Assembly: GCA_965261535.1 (NCBI GenBank)
Contig: OZ253469.1
Coordinates: 4,154,001 to 4,218,000 of the forward strand
From: VXNE01 sp965261535
Lineage (GTDB): Bacteria > Pseudomonadota > Gammaproteobacteria > Pseudomonadales > Azotimanducaceae
Reading direction: 5' to 3'
Length of the DNA: 64,000 bases
In this document: piece after piece, positions 17,011 through 26,091 of the stretch
Position numbering within the stretch: the first letter of the stretch is position 1
How the letters are laid out: each line of letters starts with the position of its first letter
Position numbers and translations under genes: made by a program
Notes under the pieces: model-generated
What the model saw: only the letters and a program-made list of their open reading frames with translations
The model's database searches: none
Told to the model about the DNA's origin: nothing

Positions 17011-17505
17011 CTAATCGTCTTGGCTGGTGAAATAGGCCGCGTCCTCAAACCAGCCAGAGGCGTGGAGCCTTCCCAAGCTCTGGGAACGGCGCAACTCAAT
17101 CGCATTGCGAATGGCGATGAGGCGCTCCGATGCGCCGATGAATTCCTCTTTTTTTACCTCCAATAGACCAGTGATGGTCCCGCGTTCCACCTTGATGGAA
17201 TAGCGCTGTTCTGCGCCGGACAACCTCAGTCCGATCTCAAGAGAGAATCCGCCTTGCAGAAACCGGGCGATCTCATTCGTAGCGCCCCGAATCGGCGGCC
17301 AATCCAATTGGCCACCGACGCCGTACTTGCCGCCGACGATATCCGCCAGCGCATAGCCGCGGCCAATGCCGTGCAGGAATCTGAGAGCATCGCGGACATT
17401 GCTCTTCCCGCTTGCGTTCGCCCCGACGATCACGGTGAACGGCCCCATGCGCAGGGTTTCGTCGGCAAAGTTCTTGAAGTCGACGAGGCGAAGGGAGGTG
17501 ATCAT
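17011..17505 (-). pseudogene. AAA ATPase of the RecF/SMC-like type, truncated
   Basis: 164 aa. The N-terminus 'MITSLRLVDFKNFADETL' followed by the Walker A motif 'VIVGANASGKSN' is typical of AAA ATPases (OLD/RecF-like) that pair with DUF4276 proteins. Full members have roughly 350-400 residues, with signature and Walker B motifs in the C-terminal part. Here the protein stops at 'AAYFTSQDD', so the nucleotide-hydrolysing half is missing. Together with the nonsense-interrupted neighbour it forms a decayed, possibly defence-related, two-gene module. Confidence 0.7.
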
Positions 17506-17587
17506 TGCGCCACGTAGCCGTTTTGGTTGATCGGCAATTTACACGGAGCATGAGTCGAACGCATTTCCGGTCAACATCGCCATGTGC

Positions 17588-17625
17588 CCTCACTCCGATT
17601 TGTGAGGTAATTTGATTTGCCTCAC
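17588..17625. promoter_or_regulatory. Three alternating CCTCAC/GTGAGG half-sites
   Basis: CCTCAC at 17588-17593, GTGAGG at 17602-17607 and CCTCAC at 17620-17625 form two overlapping inverted repeats upstream of the truncated ATPase gene (start at 17505) and beyond the stop of the thioesterase-like gene. The arrangement would suit an operator for a dimeric repressor. No regulator gene is adjacent, and chance is possible because each half-site is only six bases. Confidence 0.3.
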
Positions 17626-17666
17626 CTTTCGGTTCCCCGGTGATCAGTCGGACTCTTCGCCAATGG

Positions 17667-18491
17667 TCATTCCGACGTAGCCAACAATTCCCTTGCGGCG
17701 GCGGCAATGTGGGCGGGCATCGGCGAGGGGCGGCGTCTGGCCTTGTCGAGGTGGACACCCGCCTGCGTCAGGCTCGCGACCTCGGTCCCGTCGCGCAGGT
17801 CGATGAGCCGATGCTCGATGCGCAGGGACGTGCGTCCGACGTGGCTGAGGGTGGATTGCACCATGAGGAGAGTTCCCGGCGTCGCGCGCGCGGCGAGTCG
17901 GGCGTCGAAGCTGAATGTGGCGAAGCCGACGTTGTTGTCGCGAACGTAGGTCGGCGTCATACCGATGCTGCTGCGCAGGTGCTCGCCGGCGGCGGAAAAC
18001 CTGAGGATGTATGCATGGGAACTCGCGCTGCCCGCGAGTCCGCAATCTTCGGCGGTGACTACGCCGACCCCGGTATCGAGCCAGCGCGCCGTGGCGGGCG
18101 GGGACATCGGCGGCGCGAGCGGCGGGCGTTCCCAGTCCGCGTCGGCAAGCGGGGCGCCGTCGTCCGGAATCGGGGCCGACATGCGCTGATCGAAGTGCGT
18201 GCAGACCGTGCCCGTCTCGGCGTCGATCAGGCGGTGCCCGAGACGGTCGGTGTCGAGCCGCGCGGTTTCTATCCGGTAGATGTCGCCCTTGCGGAGTTCC
18301 CGCTCGAACCGGGTGAGACATCGGACCATGGTCGGCGCACTGGGGTCGGTGGGGTCGAGACCGGCACGGCCCAGGACCACGTCGGTCGCATGGTCCAGCT
18401 TCTGGTAGTAGTACGCCACCGTGAAATGGTCGACGATGTCGCATTCCCATGGCGGCACGGCGCTCATGTACGTGATGCGTGACCTTGTCAT
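17667..18491 (-). CDS. Acyl-thioesterase-like protein with two hot-dog domains
   Basis: 274 aa. Two halves each look like a 4HBT hot-dog fold. The first has 'WECDIVDHFTVAYYYQKLDHA', with the Asp/His and Tyr positions typical of acyl-CoA or acyl-ACP thioesterases. The second has 'THVRDNN'-like 'TPTYVRDNNVGFATFSFDARL' and 'RIEHRLIDLRDGTEVASL'. Such proteins hydrolyse acyl-CoA or acyl-ACP thioesters. The ATG at 18491 has an excellent GGGAGG ribosome-binding site. The substrate is unknown. Confidence 0.75.
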   Translation of the reverse strand: MTRSRITYMSAVPPWECDIVDHFTVAYYYQKLDHATDVVLGRAGLDPTDPSAPTMVRCLTRFERELRKGDIYRIETARLDTDRLGHRLIDAETGTVCTHFDQRMSAPIPDDGAPLADADWERPPLAPPMSPPATARWLDTGVGVVTAEDCGLAGSASSHAYILRFSAAGEHLRSSIGMTPTYVRDNNVGFATFSFDARLAARATPGTLLMVQSTLSHVGRTSLRIEHRLIDLRDGTEVASLTQAGVHLDKARRRPSPMPAHIAAAARELLATSE

Positions 18492-18542
18492 GCGTCCTCC
18501 CAACGCTGAATGAGTGGTGCGGCCTTCCAGCCCGGTTCCGGA

Positions 18543-19286
18543 CTACAGGTTGGCGATTCGCTCCATGGTCGTGGCGCCTTCGGGAAAGCGACCGGCGATC
18601 ACCTCCTTCGCGAGCGCCTGGATACGGTCGAGCGGAACGGGCCGGTAGGCGAGCTGTTCGACGGATACGTTGATGTGCGGCGAACGCGTCGGCGCCGCGT
18701 TGTGCGTGTGTCCGTGGACGTTGGCGCAGCCGTGGGGGACCGTCGCGAGCGGCATGTGCGTGAAAACGAGCGGCACGTCACCATCGAGGCACAGTACGGA
18801 GCAAATGTCGTCGAAACCGTCGACGCGCAACTCTCCGGAACCGGTCAGGTCGTGGTTGCCGACAACCAGGATCTTGGCGCCCCCCGGGCCTTCGCGGATG
18901 CGTTGCCAGGTGGCATCGCATAGCGCGGCGCGCATGGCGATGTCGCCGACGAAGATCAGGGTGTCGTCCTCGCCGACCGTGGCGTCCCAGTTGGCGTAGA
19001 GATGCGCATTCATTGCCTCGACGTCCCCGAACGGCCGGTTGGTGTAGCGAATGATGTTCTCGTGGCCGAGGTGCAGGTCCGACCACACCCACGTTGCGCC
19101 GACCGGCGCCGAGAGGCTGCGGGCGGGCAGGTCATTGGATGCTCTCAACATCGCCCGGTACATCCGTCGGGTTTGCCGCGATTCCCGGCCGGCGCTACCC
19201 GCCTCGAGTTGTCTTTCGTACAAACGCTTGAACGACTGGAGGTCCATTCCGGACAACGGCGCAGCTCCCGACTCGCCTTCCGCCAA
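18543..19286 (-). CDS. Calcineurin-like metallophosphoesterase
   Basis: 247 aa. All metal-binding motifs of the family are present in order: 'SDLHLGH', 'IFVGDIAM', 'LVVGNHD', 'VFTHMPL' and 'NVHGHTHN'. These bind two metal ions and cleave phosphoester bonds. The predicted start is a TTG with AAGGA 7 bases upstream; an ATG at 19247 is the alternative. It lies just downstream of the LLM oxidoreductase on the same strand. Confidence 0.9.
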   Translation of the reverse strand: MAEGESGAAPLSGMDLQSFKRLYERQLEAGSAGRESRQTRRMYRAMLRASNDLPARSLSAPVGATWVWSDLHLGHENIIRYTNRPFGDVEAMNAHLYANWDATVGEDDTLIFVGDIAMRAALCDATWQRIREGPGGAKILVVGNHDLTGSGELRVDGFDDICSVLCLDGDVPLVFTHMPLATVPHGCANVHGHTHNAAPTRSPHINVSVEQLAYRPVPLDRIQALAKEVIAGRFPEGATTMERIANL

Positions 19287-19296
19287 GGCCTGATCC

Positions 19297-20232
19297 TTAA
19301 CTGTCCCGACCGTTCATCGCGGCGACTTCGGGCAGAACCTGGTCGATCAATGCCCGCGTCTGAGCCAGCATGTCTTCCGTTCCGCTCGCGATGGGCCGCA
19401 GTACGAACTTGTGTACGCCGGCTTCGCGAAAGCGCAGCAGCAGCGCCATGATCTCGTCGGCACCACCGACGGCGGCGTAGCCCCGGGCGTCGCGGCCGAG
19501 GCGTTCGCGGAGGACTTCCGCGTGGCGCTCGATAATGGGTTCGGATGGGGTTCCGAACCGAAACCCGAAACCGGCGCCGTAGTGATCTTCGTCGATGACG
19601 CGGCCGAGTTCCCTGGCCCGCGCCTTGATCGCGGCCACCACGGGGGCGACTTCGTGGGCGGCATCGATGCCTGCTTGCCAGCCCGTGCCCCAGCGGGCGG
19701 CGCGATCGATGGCTTGCGGCGCGGAGCCGCCGAGCCAGAGCGGCAGGGGGTGCTGCACCGGTTTGGGACTGATGCTTGCGGCGTCGAGCCGGTAGAACTC
19801 GCCCTCGAAATCCACCTTATCCTCGGTCCAGAGCCGGGTGAGGATTTCCAACCCCTCGTTGACGCGTTTGCCGCGCCGGCGCGTCGGCTTGCCCGTGGCC
19901 GCATAGTCTCGGGAGCGGGCGCTGCCGATGCCGAAGGCGGGCAGCAGCCGGCCTTCGGACAGCACGTCGATCGTCGCGCACTGCTTGGCCATGATCACCG
20001 GGTCGCGCAGCCCGAGGCTCGCGACATTCATGCCGAACTTGATGCGTCGCGTGGCGCCGGCGAGGGCCGCCATGACGGACATGCATTCGAGCGCGGGTTG
20101 GGTGCTGATGATGCGGTCCGACTGCCAGATGGAGTCGACGCCGCCGGCGTCGCACATGTCCACCCACTTCCAGAAACCCCGCGCGTCGTCGAAGGTGAAG
20201 TTTGCTATGCCGATCCCGGCGCCGATTGACAT
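19297..20232 (-). CDS. LLM-class (luciferase-like) oxidoreductase, probably F420-dependent
   Basis: 311 aa. It has the bacterial-luciferase TIM-barrel: an N-terminal strand 'GIGIANFTFDDARGF', 'VDSIWQSDRI', 'RIKFGMNVASLGLRDPVIMAK', 'SEGRLLPAFGIGSAR' and 'PLPLWLGGSAPQAIDRAAR'. Members use F420H2 or FMNH2. The complete F420 pathway in this window makes F420 the likely cofactor, but this is inference. The start is supported by GGGAGA 4-5 bases before the ATG. Confidence 0.88.
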   Translation of the reverse strand: MSIGAGIGIANFTFDDARGFWKWVDMCDAGGVDSIWQSDRIISTQPALECMSVMAALAGATRRIKFGMNVASLGLRDPVIMAKQCATIDVLSEGRLLPAFGIGSARSRDYAATGKPTRRRGKRVNEGLEILTRLWTEDKVDFEGEFYRLDAASISPKPVQHPLPLWLGGSAPQAIDRAARWGTGWQAGIDAAHEVAPVVAAIKARARELGRVIDEDHYGAGFGFRFGTPSEPIIERHAEVLRERLGRDARGYAAVGGADEIMALLLRFREAGVHKFVLRPIASGTEDMLAQTRALIDQVLPEVAAMNGRDS

Positions 20233-20309
20233 GGGTTCTCCCTATGCGTTCCGTCTGGCTGCGTCGATTTCACAGTGTCCAGTGTGCCGCAATTCGACGG
20301 GTGCCGCAT

Positions 20310-21914
20310 TCAGTCCGGGGGTTCGCGCTCGGGGCCGGGCGTCCCGGATGCGAGGTCGTCGTTCCAGCGCAGATATCGCGCGCCGTGGACGTTGCGTGGG
20401 TTATCGAGCCAGCCGCCAATCCGGGGATTGACCAGGGCGCGAATCGTGACGGAGTACAGCGGCGCGAGTGGGAAGGCGGCGAGACCTACCACCTCGGCGT
20501 CGCGCAGCAGATCGAGGCGCTGCGCCAGCAAGACTTCGGCGTGGGCGCGGCGCATGAGCGTGTCATAGGTGTTCGAGGCGAAGCGGCCGTAGTTGACGTC
20601 GCCGGTGTCGTAGATGAGCAGGTCCAGATAGTGTTCGGGATTGTTTTCGCCGAACCATCCGGCCTGGGCCACCTGGAAGTCTCCCTGGCGCAACTCGGCG
20701 AAGTGATCCTTCAGTTCCGCGCCATGCAGTGTCGTCGCAACATCGATTTCTCGCCACATCTCGGCTATCGCGACGTTCACGGCTTGCCACTCGTCGCCGG
20801 TGATGTGGCGGAGTGTCACCGCCAGCGGATCACCTTTCCCGTAACCCGCGTCGCGAAGCAGGTGGCGGGCGCGATCCAGACGCTTCTCTCGATCCTCGAC
20901 GATGGCTATCGCGGTTGCGTAGCCGGTCACCATCGGCGGCACCATGGAAACGCTGGCGATCTCGTCGCTACGCAGAACGTGCTCGACGATGAACTGCCGG
21001 TCCAGCGCGATGCTCAACGCCTCGCGCACGCGGGCGTCGTCGAACGGCGCCGCCGCGACGTTGAATACCAGGTACATGATGGATAGCAGCGGCGATAGCC
21101 GCAGGTGGTCGGGGATATGCTCCCGCACCCAGGAAATCTCGCTGGCGGGGAAGTCGCCGATGGCGTCGAGTTCCCCGGCGCGGTATTGGTAGTACGCCGC
21201 GTTCGCGTCACGCATCGAGTGATATACCACGCCCTCGAGCGCCACCGATTCCGCGTCGTGAAATGCGGGGTTTCTGCCTAGCCGCACGAAACCCCAAGGT
21301 TCCCAATCTTCCAGCACGAAGGCGCCGTTGGATACCATGGTGCCCGGTGCGGTCCAGGCGGCGCCCCGTTCCTCGATCAAGTGGGCGGGTACGGGATACC
21401 CGGTGGGATGGATCAGACGCTCCGCCAAGAACGGGAACGGCCGCGCCAGTTCGATGACCAGCGTGTGATCCGCCGCGGCCCGTGCGCCAAGGGCGTCGGC
21501 GGGGAGTTCCCCCGTGTTCACGGCTTCGGCGTTTTGGATCGGATACAGGAAGTGGGCGAGGCCGGCCGTCGTCTCGGGGTCGAGAAGCCGCCTGAACGCG
21601 AACACGAAGTCGTGCGCCGTAAGCGGATACCCATCCGACCACCTCGCGTCCGTACGCAACTCGAACGTCCAGGTCAGGCCGTCCTCGCTCGCGGTCCAAC
21701 GCTGGGCGACGCCCGGCACGATCTCGCCTTCGGCATTCAATGTCGTCAAGCCGAGGAACAGGTCGTTCAGGATGGTTTCTTCCAGTCGCTGGGTGTGGCG
21801 ATGGGGGTCGAGCGTCTCCGGCTCGCCGCCATTGCCGATGTGCAGCACCTTGGCCTGGGCGGCGAACGCGAATATGGCGATTGGCACCATGATCCGGCAC
21901 ATGGATTTCGGCAT
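20310..21914 (-). CDS. Oligopeptide ABC transporter substrate-binding protein
   Basis: 534 aa, typical OppA size. A signal peptide (about residues 1-20, 'MVPIAIFAFAAQA') is followed by 'IGNGGEPETLDPH', 'LFLGLTTLNAEGEIVPGVA', 'LTWTFELRTDARWSDGYPLT' and 'DFVFAFRRLLDPETTAG', hallmarks of peptide-binding SBP family 5. It would capture peptides in the periplasm. No Opp permease or ATPase gene is adjacent. The open frame extends to 21962, overlapping the VapC gene; I prefer the ATG at 21914 because it leaves a normal signal peptide. Confidence 0.92.
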   Translation of the reverse strand: MPKSMCRIMVPIAIFAFAAQAKVLHIGNGGEPETLDPHRHTQRLEETILNDLFLGLTTLNAEGEIVPGVAQRWTASEDGLTWTFELRTDARWSDGYPLTAHDFVFAFRRLLDPETTAGLAHFLYPIQNAEAVNTGELPADALGARAAADHTLVIELARPFPFLAERLIHPTGYPVPAHLIEERGAAWTAPGTMVSNGAFVLEDWEPWGFVRLGRNPAFHDAESVALEGVVYHSMRDANAAYYQYRAGELDAIGDFPASEISWVREHIPDHLRLSPLLSIMYLVFNVAAAPFDDARVREALSIALDRQFIVEHVLRSDEIASVSMVPPMVTGYATAIAIVEDREKRLDRARHLLRDAGYGKGDPLAVTLRHITGDEWQAVNVAIAEMWREIDVATTLHGAELKDHFAELRQGDFQVAQAGWFGENNPEHYLDLLIYDTGDVNYGRFASNTYDTLMRRAHAEVLLAQRLDLLRDAEVVGLAAFPLAPLYSVTIRALVNPRIGGWLDNPRNVHGARYLRWNDDLASGTPGPEREPPD

Positions 21915-21954
21915 GGCGGAGAAACTTGGGGAAGGCGCTTTAGGTTGCGCTCCC

Positions 21955-22380
21955 TCATGCAACGGGATTCCGCCATGTCAGGCCGGAGAAACGCGCGAAA
22001 TCGCCATCGTTCGAATATAGTTCCGCCTGATGTTCGATTGCCAGGGCCGCAAGGTGTGCATCCGTAATCAGGTTGGGGCCGATGGGTCCGGCCAGGAGAC
22101 CAGCGAGGATGTCCATGTGCGTTGGCCCCGGCAAAACGGTACGTACGTTGGGGCGCGTGAGCCACAACTTGCAGTGTGCAACAGCTTCCGAGGCTGACAT
22201 CGGTCGCGCGAGTACGCGTCGATTGGACATGAGCCTTATGAAACCCAGCACGACTACCCATGCGACGGCGACGGGCTCCGTTTCAGAGAGACACCGTTCC
22301 CACCACGCTTTTGCAGCGACATGGTGAGGCGCATCCTCATTGTAGGCGTAGACGACGAGGTTGATGTCGGGAAGGATCAT
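21955..22380 (-). CDS. VapC-type PIN-domain toxin (second pair)
   Basis: 141 aa. The PIN-domain acidic residues are in 'LPDINLVVYAYN', 'VAWVVVLGFIRLMSN', 'ITDAHLAALAIEH' and 'SNDGDFARFSG'. The start ATG overlaps the antitoxin stop as ATGA, so the pair is translationally coupled. It is not closely similar to the VapC at 5670-6080 and represents a separate subfamily. Confidence 0.92.
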   Translation of the reverse strand: MILPDINLVVYAYNEDAPHHVAAKAWWERCLSETEPVAVAWVVVLGFIRLMSNRRVLARPMSASEAVAHCKLWLTRPNVRTVLPGPTHMDILAGLLAGPIGPNLITDAHLAALAIEHQAELYSNDGDFARFSGLTWRNPVA

Positions 22381-22649
22381 GCCAACCCGCTGTGACGCCG
22401 TCCCGCGAAGTCGTCAACCTCCAACTCATCCACGAGTTGATTGAGCTTCAGTGGATCGATTCCCGGCAAGAATCCGCGGCGGGCTGAGGCAACCGTGAAG
22501 GCTTCTTGATCCGGAACGGGTTTCTCGCCGGTTGTGAGGCCGTTGTGCAACACCTCGTTGACCACCGTCTTGAAGGTCTTACCGCTATTTCGCGCGAGCG
22601 ATTTCAAGGCTGCTGCGATGTGATCGTCAATAGTGAGTGTCGTCCGCAT
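22377..22649 (-). CDS. VapB-type antitoxin (second pair)
   Basis: 90 aa. The N-terminal 'MRTTLTIDDHIAAALKSLA' plus 'KTFKTVVNEVLHNGL' is a ribbon-helix-helix DNA-binding domain. The C-terminal 'IDPLKLNQLVDELEVDDF' is the acidic toxin-binding tail. Antitoxin first, toxin second, with a 4-base overlap. It likely represses its own promoter just upstream (right) of 22649. Confidence 0.9.
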   Translation of the reverse strand: MRTTLTIDDHIAAALKSLARNSGKTFKTVVNEVLHNGLTTGEKPVPDQEAFTVASARRGFLPGIDPLKLNQLVDELEVDDFAGRRHSGLA

Positions 22650-22795
22650 AGAAACATCATAGTGCGCAGCATATGAGGCATCAAGATGTTTCCTTTGTTA
22701 TCTTCCGCGCGTGCAGCGCCTCGGCCTGCACGGCGAACGCGATTGACGCCAGGATCCAGCCACGGATGTTCCGTGACCGACCCTGCGGTGTCATG

Positions 22796-23872
22796 TCACG
22801 ACCTCGGGATGGCAGACTTGAGCCAACGCCGGGCCTTGCCCAACACCCGCTCTGCGCCCCCGTCTCTTAGGAAACTCTCGGTGACGGTTGCGCGGTCGGC
22901 CGAGAAATTCCGCCACAACGCTTCCGCGTAGGGCTGGCTGGACGCCGCCAGGGTCGGGTAGAGCCCGTGTTCGTGGATATTTGCCAGTACGGTTCGGTAG
23001 TGGTCCAGCACAACGCCGTCGAGCAGGGTGCCGGCCACCCGAACGCTCGACAGCGCGCCGGTCCCCAGCTTGGCGAACTTGTCGAGGGAAGCGAGGGTCA
23101 TGGCGCCGGAGATCGCGAGCGGGCTCATGTTTTCGCGCCGCGCGATCGATCGCATGCCATCCCAGAGCTGCTTTATGTCGTCTTCGGATAGCACCTGTGC
23201 GGGATCGATATCGCGCAGCTTGCCCTGAGTCTGCCGAACCGTCTCCTTGAGCCCTTCGATCGATAGCGGCGGCGTGTCGAACGCCGCGGCGGTTTCCTCG
23301 CTGGCGTTGGCCGCGGCGTTCAGCAAGTCGTCCACCTGGCGGATCGCCGACGCATCCCTGATCACGCCTCGCGCCTGCAGTTCCTCCGCCAACTCGCGCA
23401 GATAGGCCCTGGATCCATACGCAAGATCGCTGACGATCGCGAGCAGCAGCATCGGAGACACGTGGATCGTCGCGAGACTCGCCAGTTCGATGAAGTTGCC
23501 GACGGTCTTGCGGGCGACGTAATCCTTCACCCGCGGGTCCCCTGATGGATCCGTGCGCGCGACGCCGCCGACATCTTCGGCCAGGAAGTCGAGCATCTGC
23601 CCGATGAAGAGTTGGTAGGTCCGCGCATTGCGGAAGGTCTGGGGAATGAGCGCGGTGGCCGACTCGCGCAGCGCGCCGCCGATGACGCCGGCGGTGCTGC
23701 GAAGCGCCCGCTCCGGCAGCGACAGGCCGTAGAGCAGGTAATCACGGATACTTGTGCTGCTAGGCGCGTCGCCCGAGTCGAGACCGCGGGTTCCCCCGTC
23801 CCGCGCTGGAACATTTGCGTCTTCTGTTGGCTGGTCCCGGCGAGGGTTCTTCGCGGGTCTGTCAGCGTCCAT
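22796..23872 (-). CDS. Hypothetical alpha-helical protein next to CFA synthase
   Basis: 358 aa; function not recognised. After a polar, charged first 35 residues come a possible membrane-associating helix ('LPERALRSTAGVIGGALRES') and a hydrophobic segment near 'ATIHVSPMLLLAIVSDLAYG'. The rest is mainly amphipathic helix. It overlaps the 3' end of the CFA-synthase-like gene by 11 bases on the same strand, which suggests a joint role, perhaps in membrane lipid modification. That role is inference from position only. Confidence 0.75.
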   Translation of the reverse strand: MDADRPAKNPRRDQPTEDANVPARDGGTRGLDSGDAPSSTSIRDYLLYGLSLPERALRSTAGVIGGALRESATALIPQTFRNARTYQLFIGQMLDFLAEDVGGVARTDPSGDPRVKDYVARKTVGNFIELASLATIHVSPMLLLAIVSDLAYGSRAYLRELAEELQARGVIRDASAIRQVDDLLNAAANASEETAAAFDTPPLSIEGLKETVRQTQGKLRDIDPAQVLSEDDIKQLWDGMRSIARRENMSPLAISGAMTLASLDKFAKLGTGALSSVRVAGTLLDGVVLDHYRTVLANIHEHGLYPTLAASSQPYAEALWRNFSADRATVTESFLRDGGAERVLGKARRWLKSAIPRS

Positions 23873-25076
23873 CCGCGACAGTCTTGGCGTCCAGTGCTTG
23901 GTCGTTGTAGAGATAGTCGCGCGTCAGCGGGACGACATCGTTGTGATGCGCCAGTTGAAACTGATGCACGACCAGGCTGCCGATCTCGAATCCGGTAGCG
24001 CAAATCGTGAGATAGAACTCCCACATGCGGCAGAACCGCTCCCCGTGGCTGCGCCGGAACGTCTCCCGGGAAGCCTGGAAACGCCGGTTCCACTCCCGCA
24101 GGGTAGACGCGTAATGGCGCCGCCATACTTCCATGTCGCTCAAGACCAGACCGCTGCGCTCGATGGCGCGCACCACTTGGGAGGCGGCGGGAATATACCC
24201 GCCGGGAAAGATGTGGCGCGCGGTCCAGGGATTGGTGGGCAAGGGCGGTCCGGCGATACCTATCGTGTGGATCAGTGCGATGCCGTCCGGCCCCAGCAGG
24301 GCGCGGACCTGGTCGAAGAATCGTCCGAAATTGCGCCGGCCGACGTGTTCGAACATGCCCACGGACACCACGGCGTCGTATTGGCCGCGATGATGGCGAT
24401 AGTCTTCCAGCCTGAATTCCACCCGCCCGGACAGGCCCCGCCGTTCGGCTTCGGCGCTGGCGACGCGGACCTGTTCGCTGGAAAGCGTGAGACCTACCAC
24501 ATCCACGTCGGCGTGTTCCGCCAGGTGCATGGCGAGGCTGCCCCAACCGCTGCCGACGTCCAGCACTCGGGCGCCGGGCACGAGGCGCAGTTTGTTGCGG
24601 ATGTGCTCGCTCTTGGCGATCTGGGCCGCCTCCAGCGTCATGCCGGCCTCGCGAAAGTACGCGCAGGAGTAGTGCATGTCGCGATCGAGAAAGGCGCGGA
24701 ACAGCGCCTCGTCCAGATTGTAGTGGTGGCTGACGTTGCGCAGGCTCGCGCGCGCGGTGTTCCACGAACTGACGAGCGTGGCCAACGGCCCCGTCAGGGC
24801 GATCAGGCGTCGATCGGAGACAGCGGGTTCGGCGTTGGTCCGGAGAAGGGTGAGGAGGTCGATGAGGTCGCCGTCCTCGACATCCCATTCCTCGTCCATG
24901 TAGGTCTCGCCGAGATTCGCTCCCGGGTTCAGGAGAATCTTGCGTATCGTTCGTGGCTTGCGAACGATCCAGGTGGCCTGGGGGCTGCCGCCGCCAAATG
25001 TCTGGCGCGCGCCGTCCGGCGTGACCAGCGTCAGCGTTCCATGGCGCACATGCTTTTGCAGAAGCTCGGCGATCAT
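23862..25076 (-). CDS. cfa: Cyclopropane-fatty-acyl-phospholipid synthase-like methyltransferase
   Basis: 404 aa. The SAM-binding motif 'VLDVGSGWGSLAMHLAE' lies in the middle, with 'SEQVRVASAEAERRGL', 'YDAVVSVGMFEHVGRRNF' and 'HRIFPGGYIP'-like 'HIFPGGYIPAASQVV' around it, and the N-terminal CFA domain carries 'FLDRDMHYSCAYF'. Such enzymes add a methylene or methyl group from SAM to unsaturated acyl chains of membrane phospholipids. Length matches the family. Confidence 0.92.
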   Translation of the reverse strand: MIAELLQKHVRHGTLTLVTPDGARQTFGGGSPQATWIVRKPRTIRKILLNPGANLGETYMDEEWDVEDGDLIDLLTLLRTNAEPAVSDRRLIALTGPLATLVSSWNTARASLRNVSHHYNLDEALFRAFLDRDMHYSCAYFREAGMTLEAAQIAKSEHIRNKLRLVPGARVLDVGSGWGSLAMHLAEHADVDVVGLTLSSEQVRVASAEAERRGLSGRVEFRLEDYRHHRGQYDAVVSVGMFEHVGRRNFGRFFDQVRALLGPDGIALIHTIGIAGPPLPTNPWTARHIFPGGYIPAASQVVRAIERSGLVLSDMEVWRRHYASTLREWNRRFQASRETFRRSHGERFCRMWEFYLTICATGFEIGSLVVHQFQLAHHNDVVPLTRDYLYNDQALDAKTVADGR

Positions 25077-25149
25077 GTCTGAAAAGGTTATGGCAGTCGA
25101 TCCCGTCTAGCAAATGCGCGCGCCGTGCGGCATCCGCACGCAGCGATTC

Positions 25150-26091
25150 TCAACTGCCATTCAAGGTCTCCAGCAAGTCGGCGGGGAGCGCACTTTGATG
25201 GACGGGAATACCGTAACGCGCGCGGAGGGTCTCGATGGAGTTGTTCCACTGGGCTTCCCACTCGATGTCCATCAAGGCGGGTGAGCGGCGGCCGTGTTGC
25301 CAGGCTTCCGCGATAAGTTGCAGCAGAACGGGGACCCCGGCGGGCTGCATGACATGCGTGATGGTCATCACGCTGGCCAGAAACATCGCCGAATAGTTGT
25401 GACCGAACTGCGCCAGTTGGAAAGCGGAAATGGCGATCTCGTGGGAGGCCGTTGTCTCGTAGCCGGCAACCAGGTGCCACACGTCATGCATCTGCAGGAT
25501 GCGCGTGTTCAGGTACCTAAGAGAGCGGGGCAGCGCGTCGAGCCTGATCGCCTCGCGGTCCAGCACCTCGAGGTCGTAGCCTTGATCGACGACCATGTTG
25601 TACAGGGTCTTGCCCAGGCTGTTTTCGTTGCAGGCGCCCAACACCTCGAGGTCGGTACGGCCCGGCACCGGACGGGCAAGCGCGGCGCCCGCGCCCGGGT
25701 GGCGTTGGGCGCAGGACTCGGCGATGGCTTCGAAGGTCGGATGTACGGCGCCGCCGAGGGCGGCCACGCGGGTGGTAATCGAGGCCGCATCGTAGCCTTT
25801 CGCGGCGTCGTCGATGACGGACCAGAATGCGTTCCAGAAATCCGGCTGCAAGGGCGCTTGCCGAAGGTCGTTAGGGACTGGCGGCGTTTCACCCGATCCC
25901 AGCCAGGCGGCTGCGATATTGTCGTAAACCGCCCCGATGGCGCCGGGGCAGGAGAACCCGGCCCACGCCATCGCCGCGGCGACTTGCATTCTCCCCGCGC
26001 CATCGCCCTGACGGAGCGCGTCTACGGCGTTGACCAGTTTGCCGGCATCTATTCCGCGAACAGCATTCTGAAATTCGAGCTTTCCATCCAT
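25150..26091 (-). CDS. Coq4-like protein (ubiquinone biosynthesis scaffold family)
   Basis: 313 aa. The diagnostic Coq4 zinc motif HDxxH-x11-E is present as 'HDVWHLVAGYETTASHE', preceded by 'LPRSLRYLNTRILQM' and followed by 'AFQLAQFGHNYSAMFLASVM'. Coq4 is required for ubiquinone synthesis in eukaryotes and is thought to bind or decarboxylate quinone precursors; bacterial homologues are less studied. No other ubi gene is adjacent. Confidence 0.82.
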   Translation of the reverse strand: MDGKLEFQNAVRGIDAGKLVNAVDALRQGDGAGRMQVAAAMAWAGFSCPGAIGAVYDNIAAAWLGSGETPPVPNDLRQAPLQPDFWNAFWSVIDDAAKGYDAASITTRVAALGGAVHPTFEAIAESCAQRHPGAGAALARPVPGRTDLEVLGACNENSLGKTLYNMVVDQGYDLEVLDREAIRLDALPRSLRYLNTRILQMHDVWHLVAGYETTASHEIAISAFQLAQFGHNYSAMFLASVMTITHVMQPAGVPVLLQLIAEAWQHGRRSPALMDIEWEAQWNNSIETLRARYGIPVHQSALPADLLETLNGS

